Shown: positions 41,506 through 53,213 of the stretch, one piece after another | Layout of the letters: each line of letters opens with the position of its first letter | Numbering within the stretch: the first letter of the stretch is position 1 | Source of the DNA: Loripinus fragilis | Taxonomy: Eukaryota; Mollusca; Bivalvia; Lucinida; Lucinidae | Assembly (NCBI GenBank): GCA_964019695.1 | Contig: OZ026515.1 | Span: 137,335,049-137,399,048, forward strand | Length of the DNA: 64,000 nucleotides | Direction of reading: 5' to 3' | Program-made: the position numbers and the translations under genes | The notes under the pieces: model-generated | Databases searched by the model: none | The model's input: only the letters and a program-made list of their open reading frames with translations | What the model was told of the DNA's origin: nothing

Positions 41506-41585
41506 ATATGTGTTTTGTGTGCTCAAAGGAGTCGTCTCTCTAAAACGGTTCTTCTGAGTACCCAGAAGATGGTTTGAATGAGAAA
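41506..41585. repeat. GTGCTCAAAGGAG hairpin repeat, copy 3
   Basis: CATATGTGTTTTGTGTGCTC against GAGTACCCAGAAGATGG with the GTCGTCTC/ACGGTTCTT core; diverged. Confidence 0.5.
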
Positions 41586-41646
41586 TCAGAAAAATATGGC
41601 GCATTTTTACCTGCAGGTTTGTCTAAAATCAGGGTAAATGTTTAGT

Positions 41647-41886
41647 CAATAACCCTTTGTATACGGAAACCCCTGAACGGGCACTTTTACAAACGGTTAA
41701 AGACCGAGATGAAGGGCTGCACAATGCGTTAGTTCGTCTGAGTCTATACTATGAAGGTAAAAAGTTATTGAAAAAATACATTTTTTAAAAAAAAATATTG
41801 TCTGGCATCCCTGGACGTGTGCGGTTGGCTACCCCAAGTTTATTTATCAAATCAGGGGGACGAGTCCATTAGTATACAAAGGATTA
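41647..41886. mobile_element. MITE with CCTTTGTATAC ends, copy 2
   Basis: Left CAATAACCCTTTGTATACGG; the right end, reversed, is TATTAATCCTTTGTATACTA. Same family as 34174-34433. Confidence 0.6.
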
Positions 41887-42474
41887 ATATAGAGACGCTC
41901 TGCACACGCATCTTTCCTCAGAATGTATGTTTCATATTCATGTTGTTTTAGTCCATTTGAAATTTTCAGAAGCTAGAAATGTTGAGTACAATGAAGTTTT
42001 TTTTGCTGATTTGTGATGTGAATTTGTTCTAGAACAAATCTGGCTTAGTTGCAAGACCGGTAACTTTGAGTAACTCCTACAATTTGCATAAATTCAAGAT
42101 GGCCGCCATGAACGCAATAAAAATAAACTTTTTAATTTATTGTCATAGAATGGTGTCCAATATGTCTATATAGTGTTTTTGTGGTATTCAGAATCCATTT
42201 CTGGTGTTATTTTTGCTATTTTATGCTCCACTATAGACATATCGAAGATGGCAGCCAAACGCCACCATGAAAATGATTATCATATGTAATATAATATGTA
42301 ATATGAGTTTCTATCAGAAAATCAAAAATGATATAACTGACAAATGGATGGGACTAAAAGGTCTACAAAACAAGCAAAAAATAAAGTATAATGGCTTTTA
42401 TTTCTTCATCTTTATTTCCACGCATCCAAATGGTCCGAAATTGGATCGTCAGGAACACCTCCATCCTCATTGTT

Positions 42475-43199
42475 TTATTCAAGACCATCATCAGAATCAT
42501 CTGTCAATGTATTCTGTTTCACAGTGTCCCCTTCAGATGATTTGGGAATTTCCCTGGTTGCAGTGAATGAATTCAAGCAGTCCTGTCCACCATGACAGTT
42601 GCAGAATGGCGTGCTGCTTGTGGCATCCACATACCTCCGTAGAATAATTCTTGCTCTGCACAGAATCACACCAAGTAACTCAGGTGGAGCAGGATCGCCT
42701 TCAGCAATGATCGACATATAAATTTTGATTCGAAACTACCACCCAAAGTTTGTGATATCTCTTGACTCATCTGCAGTACCTTCATAATCGGCTGCTTTCC
42801 ACAACATGATTTGAAGATGAGCCCAAAGCGTGTGTTGCAGAAGTTTTGTAGATGTTGGAGGTAAAGCCATCACTATGATAAATCTTCTCTTTGTGAATTT
42901 ATTGTAGCAAGCAGATTCCATGAGGGTTACTGACGGATGACTATAATGAAACAAAGGAAGGCATTGCTGCATTCATCAACTCTGTATGAGTGGTATCATT
43001 TTCACCTTTGATAGCTAAACATTTGTAGATTCCGGATACCATAATATTCAGTGTATTGACATTTCCTTTGCCGTAAGGGTAGGAAGTTGTATCACAACCA
43101 CTGAGCGCATGCATACATAGTAGCTGCAAGCATTTCTGACCAAGATCAGCACAGATAGCATTGATGTCAAATAATGATCCATCCCAGCGCTCCATCTGT
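42475..43199 (-). pseudogene. Transposon ORF, C-terminal part (GCDTTS family)
   Basis: Three overlapping frames on the minus strand join by frameshift. 43195-42941 holds MHALSGCDTTSYPYGKGNVN. 42972-42736 holds SHPSVTLMESACYN, ALPPTSTKLLQHTLWAHLQI and MLWKAAD. 42717-42475 holds AEGDPAPPELLGVILCR and a Cys-rich end. The run from H-A-x-x-G-C-D-T-x-S through L-P-P-T, Q-x-x-x-W-K-x-A and P-P-E-L-L to a Cys-rich tail is a protein type I recall as common and uncharacterised in invertebrates. Function unknown. Confidence 0.65.
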
Positions 43200-43203
43200 T
43201 ACA

Positions 43204-44540
43204 GGCCCCCTAGCAGACCCTTATGAAATTAAAGGTTTTTTATAAAGGCTATTTTAGGCAAAATAAAGGTTATTTCATTGAAATTTTAACAAACAAAAAA
43301 GTAAAGAGCAAATTAACATCAAATTTTCTAGTAATTTTATAGGATCTTGATCTTTAAATCCATGTTACGATAGATGAAGATATCATGAAAGGGGTGCAGA
43401 AAATCCTTTGCCAATAAATATATAGCCCATTTTAGCTATAATTACAGAACAGAACAGAACAGAACAGAACAGAACTTTATTGAAAACTATGCATCTCAGG
43501 CCACTCACAGGTGGCGTAAGAGATAAACACAAACAAACAACTCAATATAAAAAAAATTAGTCTTGTTGTTTACTCCCTAGTTATAAACCTCGTTTTAACT
43601 AATGGCTTGTGTTGAGCAGTGTTGAATTGAAAAATAAATCACATATTTTTTAATCTGAAAGGGGGTTGGGGGGTCCTCCCCCGAAAAAATTTGAATACCA
43701 AGGAAGCAGGAGAAGCCATTTCTGGTCATTTTGTAAGGACAATTTTACCTTCAGTAAATGAACAATTTCATAGGATATTGCAACCAATTTTTTGTATGTT
43801 TTTTAAATATTAAATTTAGACATATATGCATATTGTCTGTACTTTTCTTAGGGTGTAGATAACACTGATTAGATTTGACAACCTTAGACAACGACATAAG
43901 AAAATCAGGACATTATTAAGAAATCAGTCTACCCAATAGATTCTTATTCCATTAATATTTGTTGGTGCAGTTATTGCAGTTTGTAGGGTGTCCAACCTAA
44001 TGTCTGGAGTTTTGCAGGTTCTATTCCCAGGTCGGGCACATTGTCCGTTAGCCTTACTAGTGAAAGATGAGCACTAAGTACTAGTAAAAAGATATAAAGA
44101 TATGGGTTAAGCCGGCCTAGGAAAAAGGGCGGTTAGGATCAACTAGTCATTCAGACATTAGCTCAGCTGTTTAGCATGGATGTACAGCATGAAATAAACC
44201 CAAAAGCATTTATTTTACCTTACCTCGATCTTTTTTATTAATGCCTAATCTGAAGCATCAGAAAAATTGGCAATAAGAGTCACCGTGACCCTGGTGCAAG
44301 AGGTAGGTATAGGCACAATGGTCTGAGGATGAATACAGCTTTCTGAAAAGCTCAAGATGTCAAAGACATTCTTGTCAACATACATATGGTTTATTTTTTA
44401 TGTTCAGACTGATTTTTCAAAATTTAAAGGCTTATTAATCAAAATAAAGGTTATTAAAGGTTTTTTCAAGTAAATTAAAGGTTTTAAAGGATTGAAACCA
44501 AATTAAAGGTTTCTAAAGGTTTTAAAAGTTCCACTAGGGG
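43204..44540. mobile_element. CCCCCTAG-ended element inserted in the transposon ORF
   Basis: Left end ACAGGCCCCCTAGCAGA; the right end, reversed, is ACAGCCCCCCCCCCTAG then TGGA. The subterminal DNA is rich in TTAAAGGTT. CTGT stands on both sides. The paralogous site without it is at about 45044-45070. It contains a (GAACA)n tract and LINE/SINE tail at 43440-43500. Confidence 0.65.
43440..43500 (-). mobile_element. LINE/SINE 3' tail, AATAAAG(TTCTG)n
   Basis: Read on the minus strand, AATAAAGTTCTGTTCTGTTC ends in a five-base repeat, a usual tail form of non-LTR retroelements. The body would extend rightward; no coding is seen. Confidence 0.55.
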
Positions 44541-44589
44541 GGGGGGGGCTGTCTGTACCTTACATTGCAAGTCTGTCCGATTAAAGTAA

Positions 44590-44825
44590 TAAGGTTGCAA
44601 AGATCAGGAATCGATACAATCAAGTACCACACCTGACCCAGGATACCAATGGGAAAGTGACAAACTCACAGAAGACACCACAAACGAGAGCCAAGAGGTC
44701 AGCCCTTTCCCAGCAGGTGACCACAAAGCACATATAAACAGACGCGCACAAAACATAGCAAACACAAGACAGAACAAAAACATAAAAGATCCACAAAAGA
44801 AGTACCGCCTTGGAACGGTCAGTAT
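44590..44825 (-). mobile_element. Family A element
   Basis: GCAAAGATCAGGAATCGATA to GTACCGCCTTGGAACGGTCA; complete apart from the outer head. Inserted in the duplicated transposon segment. Confidence 0.7.
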
Positions 44826-44844
44826 GCCATTATGCAAGTGGAAC

Positions 44845-45352
44845 AGAAGTTGGCAAATTTTCGCTTATTGGATTTGGTTTTCATTTTTGGCTCCTCTCTA
44901 AGGCAGATGATTTGCAATGGAGAGGTCAAAGTCAAGTACAGCTCCACTAGCTTGCCGAATCCTGGCATACCTGGTAGCTGCAAACATTTCTAACCAAAGT
45001 CAGGACAAGTGGCATTGGTGTCAAGGTCTGAACCAACCCAGTGCTCCATCTTTACCTTGCACTGCATGTCTGCCCGATTCACCCAATACAAATTACTTTT
45101 AAAGTAGGACAAACACATCTGTGTCATCACTAAGTATGCAGGTCAAACTCTGACCAGATTAGCACAATTTTCATGTCAGTTAATCAAGAAGAAATCTACC
45201 ATCAGCTGTTTTCACTGCAGTAATCTTTGAAAGTATCTATAACACTGGCAAGTTTTCGCCTGTTGGAATTGCTTTTCATAATTGCATCTGTCTAGATGAC
45301 TTGTGATCGAGAGGTCATAGATGATAACACCTTCACTAGCTCGCCACATCCT
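44845..45352 (-). repeat. Tandem duplication inside the transposon
   Basis: 44850-44960 matches 45243-45352 (GGCAAATTTTCGC against GGCAAGTTTTCGC; ACTAGCTTGCCGAATCCT against ACTAGCTCGCCACATCCT). 44980-45070 matches 43110-43199. Together this is a head-to-tail duplication of about 370 bp. One copy was later hit by the CCCCCTAG element and family A; the other was not. Confidence 0.6.
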
Positions 45353-45540
45353 CTCATTGTCTTTGGCAGAGATGTCTTCGTACTTGTCAAAACGATACTT
45401 CTTCCCTAGTAGCATCTGTATAGTGTCATGAGGTGTCAAGAATATCTGGACTTTGAGCAGACCAGGTTTATAATCGATGCTTTCAAGAAGACATCCCTGA
45501 CCATCAACACATACTGGACAAACTGCTCTCAACTCGTAGG
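45212..45540 (-). pseudogene. Transposon ORF, middle part
   Basis: Minus frame beginning CPVCVDGQGCLLESIDYKPG, then LLGKKYRFDKYEDISAKDNE, a well-formed hydrophilic stretch ending in stops. It precedes the GCDTTS segment in reading order, so it is probably part of the same protein. Family unrecognised. Confidence 0.5.
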
Positions 45541-45714
45541 CAAACTGAGGGTCAAGTTCTATTTTCCCTTGTTACCTAATCAGAAGCAGTGGGAGAAATC
45601 TGGTTTTTAGATCTCTTACTTGTTTGGATTGTGTACGTTCGGCCTGTCCCTTAAGCATACACATCGTCTGAATCAGGATGCTAATAGCTTTTTAGAAACA
45701 ATCAGGGAGACTTT

Positions 45715-45905
45715 GTGGATCATTTGTGTTATATGTGTCTTGTGTTAATTATGCTTTCGCGCCTGTTCATTGCTGCCTTGTTGTCACCTGCTGGGAAAGG
45801 GCTGACCTCTTGTTTGTGATGTCTAATTGTGATTTTATCACTTTACCATGTGGTATTCTGGGCCAGGTGTGGTACTTGGTTGAATTGATTCCTGATCTTT
45901 GCCGT
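45715..45905 (+). mobile_element. Family A fragment
   Basis: GTGTCTTGTGTTAATTATGC, CACCTGCTGGGAAAGGGCTG and ATTCCTGATCTTTGCCGTCT. The head is missing; inserted in the transposon ORF. Confidence 0.6.
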
Positions 45906-46454
45906 CTTTCTTACTTTTACTATGAAATTGCTTTCCACATTTTCACCAATAATAATTGAATCATCTTTATGTATGTCTAATGAAGCAATCTGATCAGTAA
46001 AAGGGATTGTATTGGTGAGGCTGATTATCTCTAGAGGATGAGGATATTTTAATTTCGGAAATCCAAGGCTTGTTGGTATTTAATTTTCGCGTTGTGCAGT
46101 TTCTGTGATATTAAACCATGCTCTAATCCTGATTAGATACTTTCCTGTCAATGAGAAACTATACCTGTGAGATGCACTCTTTTACAAATCAGCAGATCGT
46201 AGTATGCCTTTGGCACCCCTTTGCCAATTTTAATGGCAGTTTGATCACAGAATTTATCTGATGTAACTGCACTCTAGTATCTATCAGACAAAATCAACAT
46301 TGTCTTGGCATTTCCATCAAATACATGTAATAAGTAATGTTATGTGAATACTTGACATATCCAGCAAGGAAGAAATACTTCATCACTCACTTGATCTTTA
46401 GCTGTTTTAATTGGGCTTCACCTTGAACCCACTCTGTGGGCTCAAGCTGGTGAA

Positions 46455-46790
46455 TCACGGGTGTTTGCATGATGAAATTTTCCACCTACTGTGGAGCAGT
46501 TGGATGTATATGAGATGTTTCGAGTACTGCTCAATGCCATCAAAAGTATTTTGTCTAATTGACAGAAATCGTTGTAAGAGTGCAGCTACTACACTCTGAA
46601 ATAGCATTATAGCTTTCATCCATGATTTGCCATTGTAAATACCTCTTATTACTCCATAAACTGCAATGACATAGAATTCTAAGGCTGAGCATTTCATAAG
46701 GTTCCAATGCAGGCAAAAATGACTTTTATATATATACGAGCTGGATGGATTACTATGTTCTGTAACTTTATAGGCTGGCTCCAGCATACT
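46455..46790 (-). pseudogene. Transposon ORF, N-terminal-side part
   Basis: Minus frame with LHWNLMKCSALEFYVIAVYG, SVVAALLQRFLSIRQNTFDG and IEQYSKHL. It matches the kind of helical segment that precedes the GCDTTS region in this protein type as I remember it. Broken at both ends. The DNA between 45910 and 46450 is probably more of the same, too decayed to read. Confidence 0.45.
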
Positions 46791-47030
46791 TGTATCGTCA
46801 CATCATACAACTGCTTGTCAAAGCATAAATGAAGCTTTTTCATCCCCATATCATCGATTGATCTCTGCATCAATATTTGTAGGGTCTTAGGATGGTGTTA
46901 CTCAGGGGACCGAACACATGTACATGTATATGTTTGCAGGGTGGAGTATATTCTGCTCGAAAATTCATTCCAGAAAACCAAAAAGCCAGTTATTTCATAA
47001 GGCTCTATGACTATAAACAACATTCTTTTA

Positions 47031-47490
47031 AAGATGGCGTTTGGTGGACATCTTGGATTTGGTTATTTGAGACTACATTCAGAATGGTTTCCGCATACCA
47101 GAAACACCTTAAAAGACATAATATATATTTTTCCATGGCGCACAGTGAGTTAAAATATTTTTAAAGATGGCGTCTGGTGGCCATCTTGGATATGGTTATT
47201 CGAGGTTCTCACAATGCAAAAATACATGCAGAATTGGATACCTCATATCAGAAAACCACTAAAATGACATATTGTACATCATTCAGTGACGATAATTTAG
47301 AAAAGTGTGGTTTTCCAAGATGGCATCTGACGGTCATCTTGGTTATGGTTATTTGGGGACCTCAAAATGCCAAAGTATTTGCAGAAATGGATTCACCATG
47401 CCAGAAAACCTGTAAAACGACATATTGTACAACATTCTTTGACAATTATTAAAAGATATAGTGTTCTAAGATGCCGTCTGGTGGCCATCT
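47031..47490 (+). repeat. Subterminal tandem repeat, 4 units of about 150 bp
   Basis: AAAGATGGCGTTTGGTGG near 47031, AAAGATGGCGTCTGGTGG near 47163, AAGATGGCATCTGACGG near 47317 and AAGATGCCGTCTGGTGG near 47468. Units also share CCAGAAAACC and ACGACATATTGTAC. One inverted copy lies at 42095-42268. Confidence 0.75.
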
Positions 47491-47649
47491 ACGATTTATG
47501 CAAATTTCGGGAGTTGCCCAAAGTTGCCATTCTGGCAATCAAGCTAGATTAGTTTTAGAACATCTCTAAAGTGCAAAGAAACAAAAAAATTCATTGTACT
47601 CTACATTTCTTGGTTAATGTACAGAAATGTTTGGATGGTCTTTAGCTCT

Positions 47650-48095
47650 GCTCACCGTCTTGTCTGAGTCGATTAGTGCTGGGAATAACCTATAGCTGAT
47701 ACCTTTGCTTACAAAGAATACTAAAAACACTCATCAGGCTTGGTCCTTTCGTCAACTTCAATAACAATTCGTCCTTCATGTTTGTCGTTGGGGCGTTGAA
47801 ACTTCAATCATCACTCGATATGTATAGACGGAAGTAATCTAATACCAGATTTATACTCTAATGGCAACAGATTTACTACAGTTGTAAAACGTAAAATAAA
47901 AAAAAATCAATTATCTTACGAGAGATGTCCGCGAATAAGGTACACGATAATTCAAACGCTTCTTTTTTGCTATTTATATCTTCCAATTCTTCCAAGTCTT
48001 CCAATTAAACAGTACAATTCTAAGACTGTGCATAACACTTAACAATATACACTTATTAAATTGTAACTATTAATGGGATTGTTATATGACGAGAG
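47650..48095. other. No feature seen
   Basis: Flank of the long-TIR transposon; nothing recognised. Confidence 0.4.
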
Positions 48096-48099
48096 AATA

Positions 48100-48420
48100 G
48101 TAAATGAGTATGATCGGGAAATACCACAATCACAAACTGCAGACAACCCCCTGGCACCGCGAGGAAGAGCCCCTCAACCATCACGAGACACCAGGAAGAC
48201 AAATTAAGCAAAGCAATCAGCTCTCTCTTCCCCATCAAGATGATTGCAATACTAGAATGGACATAAAGTAACGTACAACAAAACATAGAACAATTACAGA
48301 CTCCCACAATGGGAGTAACAATAAACAAAAAGTCAACAACAACAGAACCACCGCCTTAGAACGGACAGCAGTCTAAGCCACTGGGGGGCTTAAATGCATT
48401 TTACTGGTACCAAATCTTGT
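48100..48420 (-). mobile_element. Family B element, most complete copy
   Basis: GAGTATGATCGGGAAATACC, ACAAACTGCAGACAACCCCC, ACACCAGGAAGACAAATTAA, CAGCTCTCTCTTCCCCATCA, GAACCACCGCCTTAGAACGG, ACAGCAGTCTAAGCCACTGG and GGGCTTAAATGCATTTTACT. A good reference for the family. Confidence 0.7.
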
Positions 48421-48755
48421 TTCCTGACTTGCTCAATATCCAAGTCTACCTGATAACCGGTCATTTATAACAACTAACTGGGCGGCGAATCGAGGTGATG
48501 GGGCTGTTAATTTATACTATTTCCACTTCTCACAGACCTGCAACCCCAACAACGGACTACTTACCATAAAACCACTAATCATTAAACCACTAATAACTAA
48601 ACCCGCAGCCATCCCCACAAACTTGCTCTGTATGTAACTGCCATGCTTCTGCATGCTCCGCTAATTATACACTAATGGTTTCACATGAGAAACCGGAAGG
48701 CATATTTTTTGGAGCCTCAAGCAAAATTGCAAGATAGATTGCTTGAAGGACTCAA

Positions 48756-48828
48756 AACACACACACACATTGACACGCACGCACGTACGCAATCACGCAC
48801 GCACGCACGCACACACACACACACACGT
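48756..48828. repeat. (CA)n and (GCAC)n simple repeat
   Basis: Mixed ACAC and GCACGCAC runs; frames over it are artefacts. Confidence 0.9.
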
Positions 48829-48929
48829 GTTATGAGACTTATCACATTCGAGCAGAGCAACAACTTTTTAAGAGGCAAAACTTTATTTCCCATAGTTTCC
48901 TCTAGCGGGAAGCTTACTTCGTAGATCAA

Positions 48930-50360
48930 TGTCTGCGTCTTACTGTACTTCCAGGGTTAATGTGACCCATGTTTTTTGCCCTTTATTCCTTTTTGGTTAT
49001 TTTAATTGAAAAATAAATTACAGAAATGAATTTAGATATAGAAAGCGTAACTGGAATATTTTTCTCACTTAAATTTGAGCTTTTATATAGGCTGGGATTA
49101 GATTGAATTTCTGCGTGTTTTTGTTCCGCCACTTTGAATCAGTCCCCAAGTGTACCGTATCGATATATAAATAAACTACCGATCAGTAGTTTAAAATTCG
49201 TGCATTATGCTTATGATAACTTATATAGAGGCGCAATTGGGTATATATCTCAAGGAAAAAGACATAGTTATTCTGAATTGCAGGGCATTTGGACCTTAGT
49301 TCAAAATAAGGGATGCTCCCAAAAATAAGTTTTAGTTACGCGGTATACATTTACATCCACATGCTAAACGTCGATCATATTAGTAAGGATTAACGTTGTT
49401 AAATAAAAGAATAACGGGGGTCACTTATAACCTGGAAACACAGTAGTAACACCCGGCGCCTGCGAGCATATGTATACATGAACTAGACGGAGAAGCGGAG
49501 TGAAACCTGGATGATGTGACCTCTAAAAACATCAACGTAAAGCACACTATTATAAGAGCGGCAAACATAAACATACAATGATAAACCTCCTTACCCTTCC
49601 AGGCGGACTAATAACTTATTTATATATATTCAGGAACAGTAGGGTGACACTGTGCAGACGAAATTGTCACGTCGATCCCTACAAGATTGAAGCCAGCTTT
49701 AGAACGTTTCCAAAATTCAAACTAATAATGCCCCACATTTTTACTTAATACGAACAGGCGTAGGATAATGGCAGGATACAGCCAGAACCTTATCTTCGAA
49801 AACTCAGTGGGTGTATAAAACTGGGCGTTTTGTACCCGCTCTATATGCCTGAGGCAGGGGGCCGCACTACGCCGACATTATAACCGAAAAAAGAAGTTGT
49901 AAACCGGTATAAACTCGCCTACAACTTAATATTGCATGAACACCAACTCAAACTAGGTTTCAGAAGTTAATATTTATGACGCTTTCGAATATCACCCTCT
50001 GGAGAGCTGAAAATAGCTTGATGAGTATTAAACTAGCATGCGCGGCTTGAAATTGACATGATTTGTGGTAAACTAAAGACTTTCATAAATTTTAACAACA
50101 ATTTTGTTAAATTTTGTTCGTTTATTCATCTTTGTTTGAATAAACAAAATGTAAAAAAAGTTTTATGATTAAATTTTACATTCCACATTCAGAGAATTAA
50201 TATACATTTCAAAATGCAAAATACTACATTTAAATATTTAAATAACAGTGGATAAAAATTTGTGAGGAAGTCCTTAGGTTGAAGGTTGAGCATGACTTCA
50301 ACCGACAATAGGGAAAGTAGAAATCTTTCATTCGTAGTTGAAAAGTCATATAACTAAACA
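48930..50360. other. Mostly unannotated stretch with one small signal-like frame
   Basis: No repeat or domain recognised. On the minus strand from 49574 a 50-codon frame starts MFMFAALIIVCFTLMFLE, which looks like a signal peptide. The only donors near it (GTCACA, GTTATA) are weak. It could be a first exon of the FAM20-like gene or chance. Confidence 0.25.
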
Positions 50361-50498
50361 GTTATTGACTTCAATTTCGTTAGACATGAGAATTTATCTA
50401 GCTTTAAAAGTGATATTCACCTCGGCCTAGCGGCCTTGGTGAATTATCACTTTTTCGGGTAGATAAATCCTCATGTCTACCTCATTGAAGTCAATAAT
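50361..50498. mobile_element. Foldback element, about 138 bp
   Basis: GTTATTGACTTCAATTTCG, AGACATGAGAATTTATCTA and AGTGATATTCACC pair with GGTGAATTATCACTT, TAGATAAATCCTCATGTCTA and TTGAAGTCAATAAT. Confidence 0.75.
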
Positions 50499-50635
50499 TG
50501 TATAATATCAGACTGACAGGCTTAACAATGATCATTTTTAAAAAGAAAGAAGGAAGGAAGAAGTAAAAATAGATAGAAATATATGTCTGTGACGCATTCA
50601 TTCTGTATGCATTTTAGTCAGATAGTTTATTTTCA

Positions 50636-50638
<3 letters not shown>

Positions 50639-50673
<35 letters not shown>
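50639..50673. repeat. (GT)n microsatellite
   Basis: About 17 GT units. Confidence 0.95.
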
Positions 50674-50676
<3 letters not shown>

Positions 50677-51057
50677 TCAAATATATAACGGTTCATTTTA
50701 AGAGCCCTATTTATGGATGACGATTTTTTTAAAAGCTAAAATTCTCAACATTGATTTTATCTGTAAAAAAAGTATTATTATGCATAAAAACCCTAACCAC
50801 TATACGAACATTTTATGTAATTTGGAGTAGTTGCCATTTTTCCTGTGAACCTCTACTTTATCATTGGAAAATGCAATATGTTATTCTATTCCTCGTGTTT
50901 GATGTAATAATTGTAAGAGGCCATTTATATTTGGTCTTTGTAATTTATATTTTAAGGAAAAAAATGTGGTATTTTTCTAGAATCATATTGAAAATAAAAA
51001 CTAGATTTTTGAGCTTGTTTTTATAACTTACTCCAAAGCTTAATTTGAAGTAGCTCA

Positions 51058-51421
51058 CAGGGTGGATAGTCACGTTTTTTTTGTTTGGATACTCTGTACG
51101 GAAGAATGTCCGACTTCTTTTCCACAACGATTTTTTAACGGAAGTAAGTAGAGATATCTCTGTGTATTATCATCTTTACCCAGAAAGTTATACAACATTT
51201 TCCAGCCCACAGTTTTCCCGATCTAACGATGCTTGGATGTTAGGATATCCTCACAAAAGCGTTTGATCGGGAAAATGTGGGCTGAAAAATGATGTATAAC
51301 TTCCTGGGTATAGATGAGAAAATATAGGGAAATCTACTCACATTCGATCAGAATGTCCGCACAGTGTATTCGAACATAAGTGCAGTTTATCCAAACAAAA
51401 CCCACGTGACTACCCACCCTG
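51058..51421. mobile_element. Palindromic element with CAGGGTGG ends
   Basis: CAGGGTGGATAGTCACG at the left, CGTGACTACCCACCCTG at the right. The arms continue imperfectly to a central hairpin (TATACAACATTTTCCAGCCC against GGGCTGAAAAATGATGTATA). CTCA lies at both flanks. Confidence 0.75.
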
Positions 51422-51960
51422 ACTCAACTGAATTTCCATATTGTTAGAAGTCAATATTTCCTGAACTTTAGAAGACGGATCCTGTATATACCAACATTGC
51501 CAAAACAGGTAGACTTGCATTGAACAAAACTCACATAGTACATACGGGACTAATTTACATTTGAATAGATATTTATTATTTGGTATTATTCTCATGAGAT
51601 ATTTATAATTGAAATTGCTTAGTTTAACATCTACAGTGCAACTAAAATTCATTTGATAAAATTGAGACCAGTTCATTTCTTGTTGGGGAAATTCCTTTAT
51701 CAAGTTTTCTTCTGCATTTATTGTGGGTACTTTTTCAGCTCCTAACTGTAGACTATATAAGGTCTTTTTGTTGAGTAACAATTTGCAGAGCTTTGTTTGT
51801 ATTTTTTTTTGGTAAGTTTTTATAGCTTTCATCTTTTAGTTTATTTTTCTATTCTTGTGATATGTTAGATACTATATTGTAATATTTAAGGAAATCCTTT
51901 TGATGGATATTATGCAAATGTTGTAGCTGTTCTAGTCTATAAAGTTTTTGCATTCTAAAA
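51410..51960 (-). mobile_element. LINE C-terminal ORF2 fragment
   Basis: The frame 51832-51410 reads NWSQFYQMNFSCTVDVKLSN, YKYLMRIIPNNKYLFKCKL and LCEFCSMQVYLFWQC. This 'F-x-x-K-L-L-x-R-I-I-P-T-N ... C-x-x-C ... H-L-F-W-x-C' end is typical of non-LTR retrotransposons. Broken before and after. Confidence 0.7.
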
Positions 51961-52049
51961 TCATATATGTTTTCTATTAAATGTATGCCCTTTCATACCA
52001 GCCATGGTAGATGAGCATCTCATACTAACATTTGATTAAAGAATGATTC

Positions 52050-52566
52050 CATATTCTTGCATAAATACCTATGCGCATAGCTGTTTGAAGCCGTTGTCAA
52101 ATCAGACAAAAGCCATGTTCAAATCATGGAATTCACGCGCTGTTTGAACATGGGTCTGAAATTGAAAATACTTAAAATGAGCCCTGCATTATTTACATGA
52201 CGTTATATATGGAAAGCGTTGAGGACCAGACTGATCATTTCGCCGACGTTTTTGTTCGCGAAAACGTTGCGTGCGGTTATGACGTCATGACGTTCGAAAG
52301 TACACAGCCGACGCCATTTTGTTTAGAGAAATCCAGTGTAAGAAAATGGACAATTTAATGTTTTAGCAGCGTTTTCCATGCGAATTGGGTTGAAATAAGG
52401 TAAAATATGCAAGAATAACGATCACACATGTTTGTTTCATTGCATTAACTCTTGCCGGGTCCCTCGGAAGATGTTTGAACACGAGGCCTATCGGCCTCGT
52501 GTTCAAACAGCATCCTCGGGACCCGGCAAATGTTAATGCAGGAAAAAACATGTGTGATCCCTATAT
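52050..52566 (-). mobile_element. CCGGGTCC foldback element, copy 2
   Basis: Reverse of 15050-15540 in content. The palindromic end is better preserved: TGCATTAACTCTTGCCGGGT and TGTTTGAACACGAGGCC pair with GGCCTCGTGTTCAAACA and ACCCGGCAAATGTTAATGCA (52441-52541). GATCACACATG and CATGTGTGATC close it. Confidence 0.8.
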
Positions 52567-52672
52567 TATTTCCTTTGCTATCACATTAGTGCTTTCAGAG
52601 TTATTAATTCTCCAGGAAGCATATTTTATTTTATACTTAGCAGTAAATCAATGCATATAAAACAAATAAAAG

Positions 52673-52722
52673 TGATATCAATCACTAGTGAAATGATATG
52701 ATATCACTAGTGATTGATATCA
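52673..52722. repeat. Perfect 18-bp inverted repeat
   Basis: TGATATCAATCACTAGTG mirrored as CACTAGTGATTGATATCA with 14 bp between. Confidence 0.85.
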
Positions 52723-53213
52723 GCCTATATTTTCACTGTAGCGTTTTTGGATCACCTCTGACTTCTCCATTCACTTAATGCAGCTCACTTCGAAAGTTCA
52801 AACGCCTATAACTTTCTTATTTGTGAACAAAAACATCAAGTGTGGGTAGTCATTTTCTTAGTTAGAACATGAGGAACATTTTGGTACCAAAATAATTCAG
52901 GTTTGCTGAAATTTTTCGATTTTGAATTCTCAACTCCTCCCACTTCAGTGAGTGGGGCAATGCATGTAACCTATGCTACGCAACGTCATCAACAAATTAT
53001 GACGTCGCTTATGACGTCACTTGTCTCGCACTTTGACGCTGACTAAATTTTTTTTATCTGTAAGTCCTGATGGCTTTAGTACATGTAGATTGAACCAGGT
53101 ATTCTGTCACAAATACTCCTTTGTCTTTTTTTACTTTATTGTGATTCGGCTTGAAGCATGGTTAACAAATTGATTAACTGTAAATCTTCTAAAAAGTATA
53201 AAATAAAAAGAAA

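Larger units (their letters stand above)
41950..47640 (-). mobile_element. Long-TIR DNA transposon with a decayed ORF
   Basis: The left arm (about 41950-42268) and right arm (about 47317-47640) are inverted, diverged copies of each other. Matching blocks in order: AGAAATGTTGAGTACAATGA, GTTCTAGAAC, AACTTTGAGTAACTCC, ATTTGCATAAATTCAAGATG, GCCATCTT. The right side holds extra tandem copies of the innermost block (about 47031, 47164, 47317, 47468). Between the arms lie broken minus-strand ORFs of one uncharacterised protein family, an internal duplication and at least three later insertions. About 5.7 kb. Confidence 0.75.

Noticed and set aside
44604..44837. Minus-strand frame with a hydrophobic start (also at 19862, 39501 and 61305)
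   Set aside because: All are family A copies. Recurrence without conservation of frame marks them as repeat shadows.
52363..52660. Frames on both strands sharing NTRPIGLVFK
   Set aside because: They arise from the near-perfect palindrome, which codes the same peptide on each strand.
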